In this document: piece after piece, positions 41,701 through 49,301 of the stretch | Layout: each line of letters opens with the position of its first letter | Position numbering within the stretch: the first letter of the stretch is position 1 | DNA from: an uncultured Prevotellaceae bacterium | GTDB lineage: Bacteria; Bacteroidota; Bacteroidia; Bacteroidales; Bacteroidaceae | NCBI GenBank assembly: GCA_947176895.1 | Contig: CAMWSK010000004.1 | Coordinates: forward strand, 42,545 to 106,544 | DNA: 64,000 bases | Direction: 5' to 3' | Made by a program: the position numbers and the translations under genes | Notes under the pieces: generated by a model | What the model saw: the letters and a program-made list of their open reading frames with translations, nothing else | The model's database searches: none | What the model was told of the DNA's origin: nothing

Positions 41701-43929
41701 AAGCTCCGTGGTGGCGGAGTTGCTGCTGCTCATCAGCATCTGGTTGCCCGTTGCTTCCGTGTAGGTGAAGTCGATGGCCACGGTCAGGTTTTCGAGGGCA
41801 AACACCTTGGCGGCCTCTTCGTCGGTGAACTTATAGGGAGCGGTGCCGTCCAGGGTGATGTCTTGGAGCATCACTACCGGCTCGCTGCTGGGTTCCTCGG
41901 CGGGTTCCTCGGTCACCTCCACGATGGCATAGCGGCAGCCGGTGTCTTCGCGGTCCTGTCCGTTGCCGCCGCTGCTCCAGTTGTACACCTGATAGTTTTG
42001 TGCGGCCTGGGTCTGGTTCAGCTGCACGGTGCCGCTGGAGATGATGTAGGTGCCGGGGGCGTTGGAGTAGCTGAATGTCCAGCCGGCGGCGGGGGCTGCG
42101 GCCACCGTCTTGATGGCGGTGTTGTAGTCCGAGGCGGGGCTGAGGTAGGTGTTGTCGCTGCGGTTGATGATGTTGAACGAGCCGTCGGTGCGCTCCTCCA
42201 GCTTCCACATGCTGCGGGCATAGTTGTTGCTCTCCTCTCCCGTCACGGCCTGGCCGGCTCCGTTGGAGGCCATATAGCGGTTGCCGCGTGCGGGGGTGCT
42301 GAACTTGTACCAGTGGGTCTCGCCGGCGGTGCTTGCCTTGGGCATGTTCAGGGCGGGGAGTACAAGTCCGTTGAGTTTCGCAACCTCGGCGTTCACTTCG
42401 TCCTCTGTGAGGGAAGCCTTTGCCAGCATGGCGGTTGCCGTCTTGACCTCCTCGAAGAACTGTGCCATGAGTGCGGCATTGTATTCGCCAACACCCTCGC
42501 CCACGGTTGTCAGCTGGCCGGCGGCGATGGCTTGAGACAGGGTGCAGCGCAGGTTCGCCTGGGCTTTGCGTGTCTCGGCCTCGGTTTCGGAGATAACCTC
42601 ATAGTCGTTGCCGAGGAAGTCTGCGTCCAGCGCTTCCTTCATGATTTGGGCCACTTTCACGTAGCCCAGACCGCCCAGATAGTTGCCCGGGTAGAAATAC
42701 TTGCTGTTGGCAACGCCGTTGGCTGCCAAAGCGGTGTAGACGTCAACATACTTCACGTTGTCGTCCGCGCTTTCGTCGGCGATAGACTTCATGTAGGCGT
42801 TGAGCACGCTGACGCGGTTTGTGTTTGTCGTTGCATTCGTAACGGGGCAGAGGGACATCAGATAGAGCTTGGAGCCGGGAGACTTCGTCTTGATTTTCTC
42901 CACCAGGGCCTTGTAACTGCTCTTTACGGTCTCGATGTCAGTGTTGCCGTTGGCATCTGCCGTGCCGGTATAGAGGAAGATGGCCTTGGCGTCCTGCTTG
43001 GTCACTCCGGCCACGTCGGCATAGTTGGCGTCCACCAGCTTGCCGGTGCCGGCGATGTCGCCTCCATAGCCCCAGCCATTGCCGCGGTTCTTGATGTGGG
43101 TGGAGCCCAGGAGTTCCTGCCATTCGCCGCACTTCACCATCTCGTCGCCGAACACCAGTACGTCTTCGGCGCTGACGGGCATCACGCTGGCGTAGGTGGC
43201 ACGCATGCCGTTGGAGCCGCCCAGACCGCCGTTCACCTGAATGGCAGCGGTGTTCTCGGGGTAAACATGTGTAACGCCGTTGCCCAGATGGGGGCAAATC
43301 GTTTCTGCCCATATCTTGTAAGCGGCAGCGGTGCAATGCAATCTGTCATAGCTCAGCGAGTTGTCGCTGGGAATACCGGTCAGCTTGCTGTGAAGGTCGA
43401 CATAGGTGAGCCAGTTTTCGTTCACGCCGTCCACATAGTTCTTGAAAGCTGTGTTGCACTCGGTTATTCGTCTTGCATCTCTCAAACCCGAGGGGAGGAT
43501 GCTGTAGATGTACACCTCGGTGCTCGGATAACGGTCGTGGATGCGGGTGACGATGGAGCGAACATAGTTCAGAACCTGCGGAGCCTCGGCGTTCAGTCCT
43601 GCCCCTCCGATGTCGTTCGTGCCAATCATCATGAACACCTTGGCGGGCTTGTTGCCCAGATAGGCTTCCAGATTGGCGCTTTGCTCGGGAGACATGCCGC
43701 CCGAGTTGCCGCGGTTGACGATGGGCAGGTAGTTCCCTTCCGCATCTTTGAATACTTCGGGCCAGCAGTTCATGTCGGTAATGCTGTTACCGATGAACAC
43801 GATACTGCCTTCGGCCGGAGCAAGAACCTTGAAGGAATCGTAGCGGTGATTCCTGAAGGGCTCGTCTGCCCATGTGGCAACGCATGCCGCAATCAGGCCT
43901 ACGAGCAGGGCAATCCATTTTCTTGTCAT
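38716..43929 (-). CDS. Secreted SGNH-esterase/sialidase fusion (GH33-like)
   Basis: 1737 residues. Signal peptide MTRKWIALLVGLIAACVATWA. SGNH domain 1 (about 35-215) has FIGNSITDMNCW, MMIGTNDIGG and DRLHCTA, complete Ser/Asp-His set. SGNH domain 2 (about 255-440) reads VFGDEMVKCGEW where the Ser should be and lacks DxxH, so it looks inactive. A LamG-like lectin domain (about 690-865) and further beta modules follow. The sialidase propeller has YRIPSI (near 1330) and Asp-boxes SEDGGETWS, SDDFGDNWY, STDEGETFG. Tail YDLSGRRV...GVYIRDGKKFIRK is type IX-like. Probably removes O-acetyl groups and then releases sialic acid from mucin or host glycans. Confidence 0.88.
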   Translation of the reverse strand: MTRKWIALLVGLIAACVATWADEPFRNHRYDSFKVLAPAEGSIVFIGNSITDMNCWPEVFKDAEGNYLPIVNRGNSGGMSPEQSANLEAYLGNKPAKVFMMIGTNDIGGAGLNAEAPQVLNYVRSIVTRIHDRYPSTEVYIYSILPSGLRDARRITECNTAFKNYVDGVNENWLTYVDLHSKLTGIPSDNSLSYDRLHCTAAAYKIWAETICPHLGNGVTHVYPENTAAIQVNGGLGGSNGMRATYASVMPVSAEDVLVFGDEMVKCGEWQELLGSTHIKNRGNGWGYGGDIAGTGKLVDANYADVAGVTKQDAKAIFLYTGTADANGNTDIETVKSSYKALVEKIKTKSPGSKLYLMSLCPVTNATTNTNRVSVLNAYMKSIADESADDNVKYVDVYTALAANGVANSKYFYPGNYLGGLGYVKVAQIMKEALDADFLGNDYEVISETEAETRKAQANLRCTLSQAIAAGQLTTVGEGVGEYNAALMAQFFEEVKTATAMLAKASLTEDEVNAEVAKLNGLVLPALNMPKASTAGETHWYKFSTPARGNRYMASNGAGQAVTGEESNNYARSMWKLEERTDGSFNIINRSDNTYLSPASDYNTAIKTVAAAPAAGWTFSYSNAPGTYIISSGTVQLNQTQAAQNYQVYNWSSGGNGQDREDTGCRYAIVEVTEEPAEEPSSEPVVMLQDITLDGTAPYKFTDEEAAKVFALENLTVAIDFTYTEATGNQMLMSSSNSATTELMAIGTTANAVRTYTPDKDAVYTRGNVTFGTNRHKVVVTMRKDAGYTYYIDGANAGDVPFAAPVFGTVTGVDGLYLGGSVTSEGSNILPAKATIHSVRVFNYSLTAEEVAALTYGDEEEVTEMTYTIDKANGDLYRNGQVDATSWCSVWKSNATPQLQFATTNGVNNMKWYGNNLGLATGGSTHTFTLTPPAGYVIEEYSFSFVNENHANAITISISDDNKTYTSSSTAQNVAKTKQSLSSLAITLTGANSPVKFTDFTVKIKKDAPEKPVISTEGDEHWYYITSAAANKDYCRGKVMYYNAEDQKMHFGDKQFQADHIWSFWQNAQGKIAIKNYNGQYFGTAPGGTGGNTTFGVVDTPNYIYNINDAFGFFVIKDNQTEFHAQQAGSVIVRWTAEEGGASLWKFDEVDVSEPEAKLSATRVEQGKVTTGIGNKDQAIIRSTLTVTGLTESCEFQGVKGTFAGTKAADVTKVKAYFATNSLELNVDADGKTPWRDRNAELFGEGTLNADNTFTITGTKALTPGTHYLWIAYDIADDAAEGNTVDAAITGYTIDGNDVEEENGNPEFAVTVFLSEGAVLMPMDMGTQKYRIPSITTTKDGKRLVVLTDDRKNHGADLPSHCYVVAQYSDDEGRSWSRPMTVAGTAETGGDYGHGDASLVTDRLSGRIVGIMTSSGTYGHGFFGGTAQEPPRWKTIISEDGGETWSTPKDHTDDLYGANCPNEKTQTWKSGFSGSGAALQMRDGTLVSSFVNREADNSQNFYFFMSDDFGDNWYVSGNSGTTAADEPKTLERNNGDLAISVRASGYNFHNVTSDRGETWKYAPQTRFTSGIYGNACDGEYMVWCSTVEGNPWDIALQTIPFNSARRNVSIALSTDEGETFGTPKTICPRGSCYSAVTVLPDGTLGVYYEEDACDTEGFDAFTMRFVRFSLDWASNGAYKFTEDNPFHPIALDKTVGVSDIISAPSQASDGIYDLSGRRVSKPAAGVYIRDGKKFIRK

Positions 43930-44005
43930 AATAAATGAAGGTTTTTGGTTAAAAGAAATAGTATTTGTTAAAGATTTAAGTTGTGTTCAAGTGCATATCC
44001 GGGTG

Positions 44006-44013
44006 CAAATATA
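44006..44013 (-). promoter_or_regulatory. Promoter -7 box for the sialidase gene
   Basis: Minus-strand TATATTTG 77 bases before the sialidase ATG, leader about 70 bases. No clear TTTG -33 box. Confidence 0.45.
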
Positions 44014-44047
44014 TGAAAATCTTTTTGGAAAAAAGAAGAAGAAAGGG

Positions 44048-44098
44048 GCTGTATTGTAGGGCAAAGTCATTTTTTTCTTTTGCTCACAATACAGCCTC
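44048..44098 (-). terminator. Terminator after the 51-residue small ORF
   Basis: GGCTGTATTGT pairs with ACAATACAGCC (11 bp), with inner GCAAA/TTTGC pairing. On the minus strand the stem is followed by CCTTTCTTC and T-rich sequence. It lies 52 bases after the small ORF stop. Confidence 0.65.
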
Positions 44099-44149
44099 CT
44101 TGTCTCAAACTACAAACTTATGTTCCTGATTGTTTGCGTGAGGCGGGAT

Positions 44150-44305
44150 TTACCATCCCTGCTCCTCGTCCCAGTCAAAGTCTTCTTCCTCGCGGCTCCA
44201 GGCGGTGCCGCCGCCCTTTTCTTCTGTGCCCATGCTCACGGCGATGCAGAGGGCGTCGCGGCAGATGAGTTCGCGGCTCTCGGGTTGGATATATGTCTTT
44301 CTCAT
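44150..44305 (-). CDS. 51-residue small ORF, unknown
   Basis: ATG at 44305, stop TAA at 44150-44152. The peptide begins MRKTYIQPESRELICRD and ends acidic and aromatic (SREEEDFDWDEEQGW). It sits 37 bases downstream of the 892-residue secreted protein gene on the same strand and upstream of a terminator, so it looks like the last gene of that transcript. The M-(K/R)-K-x-Y-I-x-P start is common among short unannotated Prevotella/Bacteroides peptides (from memory). No signal peptide. Function unknown. Confidence 0.65.
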   Translation of the reverse strand: MRKTYIQPESRELICRDALCIAVSMGTEEKGGGTAWSREEEDFDWDEEQGW

Positions 44306-44342
44306 TGTCTTTTTCTTTTTTTTATAGTTGATACAACCTGTT

Positions 44343-47021
44343 TTATTTCACCATGAACTTCTTGCCGTTCTGAATATAGAGGCCCTTCACGGCTTTCTGC
44401 ACGCGGCGGCCCTGCAGGTCGAACACGGGAGCCTGCTTGCCCTCTGTGCCGTCGATGCCCTTCACGCCGTCGGTCTCGCCCTCGCCGAAGCTCAGCACCA
44501 GAGCGGGAGCGTTGGCACCCTCGGTGTGCAGGTAGGCCTTGTTGGCGGACACGGTCAGGTCTGTGGCGCTGATGGGATAGAAGGCCACGCCTTGGTTGCC
44601 GCCGGTCAGGATATAGTCCTTGCCATGCTCCAGTGCCTTGGCACCGCCGGCGGTGTTGCCCAGCAGGTTGCCCTCGATGGTGGCTTGGGTCTCGGTGGTG
44701 GCGGGCTGCATCACTGCGGTGCCGGCCTCGCCGGTCAGCAGCACACCCTGTCCGGCAGGGATGGCCTCGCCCTCGGCGATGGCCGTGGCTTGGGCTTTGT
44801 TGTCTGCGGAGCTGACGTAGTGGGCGGTGACGCCCTCGGGCACGATGGCCGCATAGGGGGCGGAGAAGGTGCCGATGGCCGTGATGCCCTCGATGTTGTC
44901 AACCGCATTCAACTTCACGGATGAGGGATAGTTCTCCACTTCCTTTACGATAAGGGCAGAAGAATAACTATTATTATTATTATTAACCTTGAGGAAAGGC
45001 TGATCAGCCTTATCGATTGAGCCATTTCCACAATTGATGACGAAAACTCCATTGGTGTTTTTGTCAGTTCTTTTGTTGAATCTGAAGGCTACATAACCAA
45101 AAAGGTTTGCGGCAGATTGGTCTGCAATATAGCCTTTATTGCCTGCAAGCAAAGTTTGTACCGCACATTCGTTCACGTTGTCTGTCCACGCATTGCTTAT
45201 GCCTTGGTGGTTAAGATATTTGCCATATACAGAGCCGTAGGCCGGCACTATGGCATACTTGGTGGTTTCGCCAACTTGCCAACTGCGGAAAACGAACACA
45301 CCACTCTCGGGAATCTCGCTGTCCTTATTCTCCATGGCAACAGTTCTTAGGCCGCTACCGGTGAAATCGAGATGTCGGTAGATGCCGTTTGCCATATCAA
45401 GGGGACGGATTACTATGGTGTAGGCCTTGCCGCTCTCGGGCATCAGCAGGTTGGTGCAGGCGAGATAGGCCGTGAGTTGGGTGGTGAGTGCTTCGGGCAG
45501 AGGCTTGTAGGTCTGGTAGCTGATGGTGTTGTCGTTGAGGTTGTCGATTTGCGTCACCGTTGCTTGAAGCTCTGTGCGCTCGGTCGCGTCGGCCACGGGG
45601 GTGCCTACGTGTGTCATCTCAAGATAGCCTTTGGCTTCGTCTTTCGTGGCGTACAGTTCGTCCAGCATGGTCCGGAAGTCACCCATTGCCTCGAATACAA
45701 GCTTTCCGCCCAGGTAATTAGGCCTGTTTCCTTCATAGTATGCTGTGATGTTCAGGCTTTTCGAATTTGTGTGTGCCAGACTCATGTTGTCGTTTTTCAG
45801 GTTGAAGCGCCATTGGTTTGCTTCTCCGGTATTTGTTGTGAAGTTCTGCAAGAGGAAGTATGACTTGTCGCTTTCCGGAGCATCTGTCAAACTTGTGTTT
45901 GCCTGTCTTGTGCCGCCCGAACCGGTGCCTGTGGTAATGTTGCCAATGGTCAGGTATTTCCCGCTTTGTGTCATGATGTTGAAGCCGTTGAACCAGTCGC
46001 CCACGAACTTCCACTTCCAGTTCTGCTCGGTGGCAAGTGTCAGGCCGTTGCAGGTGCTAAATTCTTCTTTTCCCTCATTATTTGCGTTCGCATACCAATA
46101 GTAACCTCCGTCTTGACTAAATTTGACACGGTAGTACACGGGTGCCTTGTCAGTAGAGATGGTGAAGGGCAGTGTGGCATTGTAGGTGGTTTCGATGTCG
46201 TAGGTGTCGGTGCCTGCCACGATGGTTGCGGGGAAGCCGGTGGCCGTTATATAAGAGGGGACATTGCCCGGTTCGGTGGGGGCGTATCCGGCATACTCGG
46301 TAACCTGTTTTTCTCCCAGTCTTTGGCCGTCCTGGTAATAAGTATAGGTTACCTGTACCAAGTCGCTTTCTCCCAACTCTTCTACCGCATAGAAAGCATA
46401 GGGGTGGGCTGACGCCCAGCCGTTCCAAGCTGTTTCATTTCCATTCCACCATCTTTTGTCGGTGGCTGTGGAAGCTATACCTCCTCTGCCAATCAGCCAA
46501 ACGCGGTTGTCGGCACCGATGGTGGCATTGGTGGTTGTGGTGCCGTCATCGTTCTTCGATCCGACACCGGCTTTGTGGGCAAAGTCTCCTGCTTCCATTT
46601 CCAACGTCTCAGATTCATGCCATTTCACGATGTATAAATCCTGACCGGCTTCGTTGGCAGTGTTTCCGTCGGAGTTTACATAGGAATCCTTGGATTTCGA
46701 CTTCAGATAATACTTGCCGTCTGTGGTACTTTGTTCCACCGTCCACACATATTCAGCGGTCATAATTTCCTTATCTGCGGGTGCCTTCTTGGCCAATCCC
46801 AAGCCGTTGCCGCTATTTGCGTAGATGAAACCCGTGCGGTCCTGAGTGCCGTTCATGGCCGTGTTGTAGATGACGTAGTCTTTGCCGACCTCCAGGTCGG
46901 CGGCACGTTCGCCGGCGATGCGATAGAATCCGCTTCCCGTTGACTGGGCCATCGCGTTTGTTGCGCAAATGCAGCCAAGGGCGCAGAGGCACAACATTTT
47001 AAATGTGTTGATTTTTTTCAT
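44343..47021 (-). CDS. Large secreted protein with type IX-like tail, no catalytic motif seen
   Basis: 892 residues. Signal peptide MKKINTFKMLCLCALGCICATNAMAQ. N-terminal parts look like ricin-type/lectin-like folds (DYVIYNTAMNGTQDRTGFIY, NWKWKFVGDWFNGFNIM, GKYLTIG), the middle is AT-rich at DNA level, and residues about 730-865 resemble a module of the GH89 protein (IPAGQGVLLTG, ANKAYL, APALVLSFG). The tail VFDLQGRRVQKAVKGLYI..GKKFMVK matches those of the sialidase and GH89 enzymes. Probably a glycan-binding companion of the neighbouring sialidase. Promoter box TAACTTTG at 47053-47060. Confidence 0.7.
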   Translation of the reverse strand: MKKINTFKMLCLCALGCICATNAMAQSTGSGFYRIAGERAADLEVGKDYVIYNTAMNGTQDRTGFIYANSGNGLGLAKKAPADKEIMTAEYVWTVEQSTTDGKYYLKSKSKDSYVNSDGNTANEAGQDLYIVKWHESETLEMEAGDFAHKAGVGSKNDDGTTTTNATIGADNRVWLIGRGGIASTATDKRWWNGNETAWNGWASAHPYAFYAVEELGESDLVQVTYTYYQDGQRLGEKQVTEYAGYAPTEPGNVPSYITATGFPATIVAGTDTYDIETTYNATLPFTISTDKAPVYYRVKFSQDGGYYWYANANNEGKEEFSTCNGLTLATEQNWKWKFVGDWFNGFNIMTQSGKYLTIGNITTGTGSGGTRQANTSLTDAPESDKSYFLLQNFTTNTGEANQWRFNLKNDNMSLAHTNSKSLNITAYYEGNRPNYLGGKLVFEAMGDFRTMLDELYATKDEAKGYLEMTHVGTPVADATERTELQATVTQIDNLNDNTISYQTYKPLPEALTTQLTAYLACTNLLMPESGKAYTIVIRPLDMANGIYRHLDFTGSGLRTVAMENKDSEIPESGVFVFRSWQVGETTKYAIVPAYGSVYGKYLNHQGISNAWTDNVNECAVQTLLAGNKGYIADQSAANLFGYVAFRFNKRTDKNTNGVFVINCGNGSIDKADQPFLKVNNNNNSYSSALIVKEVENYPSSVKLNAVDNIEGITAIGTFSAPYAAIVPEGVTAHYVSSADNKAQATAIAEGEAIPAGQGVLLTGEAGTAVMQPATTETQATIEGNLLGNTAGGAKALEHGKDYILTGGNQGVAFYPISATDLTVSANKAYLHTEGANAPALVLSFGEGETDGVKGIDGTEGKQAPVFDLQGRRVQKAVKGLYIQNGKKFMVK

Positions 47022-47052
47022 AAGTGTAAATTGAATTTATAGTTTACGCGCG

Positions 47053-47060
47053 CAAAGTTA
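47053..47060 (-). promoter_or_regulatory. Promoter -7 box for the 892-residue protein gene
   Basis: Minus-strand TAACTTTG 32 bases before the ATG, embedded in the GC-rich dyad GCGCGTAACTTTGCGCGC. Confidence 0.5.
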
Positions 47061-47331
47061 CGCGCTTTTTAACAAAATTCAACTTGGGGGGGTGAAATTA
47101 TGTTAAACAACCATCAAAAATACACTTCTGTGGGTTCTGCAGTCCCGGTATTGGGAAAAAACGTCTGTCAAAGGGTCGCCCGCATGCCGCGTATTCGCCC
47201 TGTCGCATCGGTTATCGCCCGTCTCCCGTTTCTGCATCCGGATAGATTTCCGGTAGTATATTCCGATAAAGTGTCATTTTAACGGTAGAATACTCCGAGA
47301 AATAAAATGCAGATTCTTGTTTTTTGGGGGG

Positions 47332-47400
47332 CGAAAACATGTTCATGTTTTTGAAAAACGTGTTGATGTTTTCGCCGATACATGTTCATGTTTTTTCGGA
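47332..47400. repeat. Palindrome array, family 1, locus 4 (3 units)
   Basis: CGAAAACATGTTCATGTTTTT, GAAAAACGTGTTGATGTTTTC and ATACATGTTCATGTTTTTT at 20-23 base steps, in the 47022-47554 gap. The gap also holds a family 2 hairpin but no credible gene. Confidence 0.8.
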
Positions 47401-47463
47401 AAAAGAGCATCCTTTTTTCTTCTTCATTCTTCGGTGTTGTAGCCCTCTTTCCATGGTGCCGGA

Positions 47464-47525
47464 AAAACATCGCGGTGAAGCGACAAAAACGCCGCGGCGA
47501 ACCGATTCGTTCGCCGCGGCGTTTT
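47464..47525. repeat. CCGCGG hairpin repeat, family 2, locus C
   Basis: AAAACATCGCGGTGAAG is followed by AAAACGCCGCGGCGAAC (47486-47502), which pairs perfectly with GTTCGCCGCGGCGTTTT (47509-47525). It lies 30 bases after the acyl-CoA synthetase stop codon, so it probably terminates that operon. Confidence 0.85.
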
Positions 47526-47554
47526 AAAAGAAAATATTGCGATGCTTCTTGGGC

Positions 47555-49219
47555 TTACACCTCTGCGTTGGTGTAGAGGAAGCGCTTGATGCTCTTCTTG
47601 GGTGTTTTCTCGAACTCCTCCTTCATCACGCGGATGCCCATCAGGCTGCAGTAGTTGGGGATGATTTTGTTCAGCTCCTTGCGGTTCTGCTCCATGATTT
47701 CCTCGATGTCCTTGACTCCCAGGCCTAATTGTTTCACCTTGTCGGGGTCGGGGTATACCAGACCGTAGAATTTCTCCCCTTTCTGTATGACCACGCATTC
47801 GGCCACCAGAGGCATGCTCACCAGCTTGTCCTCGATTTCCTCGGGATAGACGTTCTGCCCGTTGGCGCCGAGCAGCATGTTTTTCGAGCGTCCTTTGATG
47901 AAGATGTTGCCTTGGGCGTCCATCACACCCAGGTCTCCCGTGTGGTACCATCCGTCGCGCAGGGTCTCTCGTGTGGCCTCCTCGTTCTTATAGTAGCCCA
48001 GCATCACGTTGGTGCCGCGTGCCAGAATCTCGCCGGGCTGGTTCTCGGGGTCGGGACTGTCGATCTTGATTTCCATGCGCGGGGCGGGGCGGCCGCAACT
48101 GCCGGGGGCGAAGGTGGTATAGTCGGCATAGGAGAGGATGGGGGCGCACTCGGTGGCTCCGTACCCCACGGTGTATTTGAAGCCGATGTCGCGGAGCACG
48201 TCTTCAATCTCCTTGTTGAGAGCCGACCCGCCGATAATCACCTCGTAAAAGTTACCGCCCAGGGCATTGGACAGCCCGTCGCAAATCTTCTTTCTGATGC
48301 GGTCGCCGATGATAGGGGTGCGCATGAGCAGAGCCACCTTGGAATCCTGAATCTTGGGCAGGATGGCCTTGCGCACGATTTTCTCGATGATAAGGGGCAC
48401 GGCAATCACGATGCTGGGCTTCACGTCGGCCAGGGCCTTCATCAGGATGGTGGGGCTGGCCGGTTTGGTGAGGAAGTTGATGTGGACACCATACATCACC
48501 TCGAAGAGGAACTCGAAGGCCATGCCATACATGTGGGCCATGGGCAGCATGGAGAGCACGCTGTCGCCGGGCTTGATGTGTTTGCCGATAACCTCGATGG
48601 CGAACAGCGAGTTGCTGACGATGGCGCGGTAGGGAATCATCACGCCCTTGCTGTTGGAGGTGGTGCCGCTGGTATAGTTGATGATGGCCAGCTCCTCGGG
48701 TTGGTCGTGGTGGTAGTTGATGTGGTGTTTGCGGAAGTTCATGGGATAGCGCTCGCCAAACAGGCGGTTCAGGTTTTGCCGCGCATAGGTGAGCTTTTCG
48801 CTGCGGGAGAGCAGTACACTGTAGTCAACAAAGGAGATGACTCCCTGCAGATGGGGCATCTCGTCGGCGTTGAGCGTGGGCCACACACGGTCGCCCGCGA
48901 ACAGGAGCTTGGCCTCGCTGTGGTTCACGATGTCGTGGATTTGCGAGGGATGGAACTCGTGCAGGATGGGCACGGCCACGGCACCATAGGTGAGGGTGGC
49001 CAGGAAGGCTACGCCCCAGCGGCTCATGTTGCGGCCGCAGAGTGCGATGTGGTCGCCTTTCTCCACGCCGGCCTCCTCGAAGAGGATGTGGAGCTTTTCG
49101 ATGACGCGGGCCACGTCTTTGTACTGATAGGTGAAGTCGCCGAGGTCGGACATGGAGTCCAAATCCCAATAATTGCGGACAGACTCCTCCAGCCATTTAT
49201 TAAAACTTTGTTGTTCCAT
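47555..49219 (-). CDS. AMP-forming long-chain acyl-CoA synthetase-like ligase
   Basis: 554 residues from the ATG at 49219 (MEQQSFNKWLEESVRNYW); the frame is open to 49273 across its own promoter. ANL-family motifs: P-loop IINYTSGTTSNSKGVMI (about 175-191), GYGATECAPILSYAD, DGWYHTGDLG and KGRSKNMLLGANGQNVYP, with the C-terminal catalytic Lys in KKSIKR. It activates a fatty or related carboxylic acid with ATP and CoA. It has its own promoter though it lies after yggS on the same strand. Confidence 0.9.
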   Translation of the reverse strand: MEQQSFNKWLEESVRNYWDLDSMSDLGDFTYQYKDVARVIEKLHILFEEAGVEKGDHIALCGRNMSRWGVAFLATLTYGAVAVPILHEFHPSQIHDIVNHSEAKLLFAGDRVWPTLNADEMPHLQGVISFVDYSVLLSRSEKLTYARQNLNRLFGERYPMNFRKHHINYHHDQPEELAIINYTSGTTSNSKGVMIPYRAIVSNSLFAIEVIGKHIKPGDSVLSMLPMAHMYGMAFEFLFEVMYGVHINFLTKPASPTILMKALADVKPSIVIAVPLIIEKIVRKAILPKIQDSKVALLMRTPIIGDRIRKKICDGLSNALGGNFYEVIIGGSALNKEIEDVLRDIGFKYTVGYGATECAPILSYADYTTFAPGSCGRPAPRMEIKIDSPDPENQPGEILARGTNVMLGYYKNEEATRETLRDGWYHTGDLGVMDAQGNIFIKGRSKNMLLGANGQNVYPEEIEDKLVSMPLVAECVVIQKGEKFYGLVYPDPDKVKQLGLGVKDIEEIMEQNRKELNKIIPNYCSLMGIRVMKEEFEKTPKKSIKRFLYTNAEV

Positions 49220-49243
49220 ATTCAAAAAACTTAAATATGGGGG

Positions 49244-49274
49244 CAAAGATAAGGCAAAAACTGCACACTTCAAA
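49244..49274 (-). promoter_or_regulatory. Promoter of the acyl-CoA synthetase gene
   Basis: Minus-strand TTTG (49271-49274), 19-base spacer, TATCTTTG (49244-49251). Leader under 20 bases. Overlaps the terminator of the preceding yggS transcript. Confidence 0.75.
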
Positions 49275-49295
49275 ATATTATGTGCGGTTTTTGCC
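49253..49295 (-). terminator. Terminator of the yggS operon, overlapping the next promoter
   Basis: GGCAAAAACTGCACA and TGTGCGGTTTTTGCC pair over 14 of 15 positions around a 13-base AT-rich loop, 7 bases after the yggS stop. It covers the -33 box of the acyl-CoA synthetase promoter. Confidence 0.7.
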
Positions 49296-49301
49296 TTTAA
49301 C

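Noticed and set aside
41152..43938. 928-residue open frame opposite the sialidase gene
   Set aside because: Antisense shadow caused by skewed codon use of the secreted protein; no signal peptide or domain.
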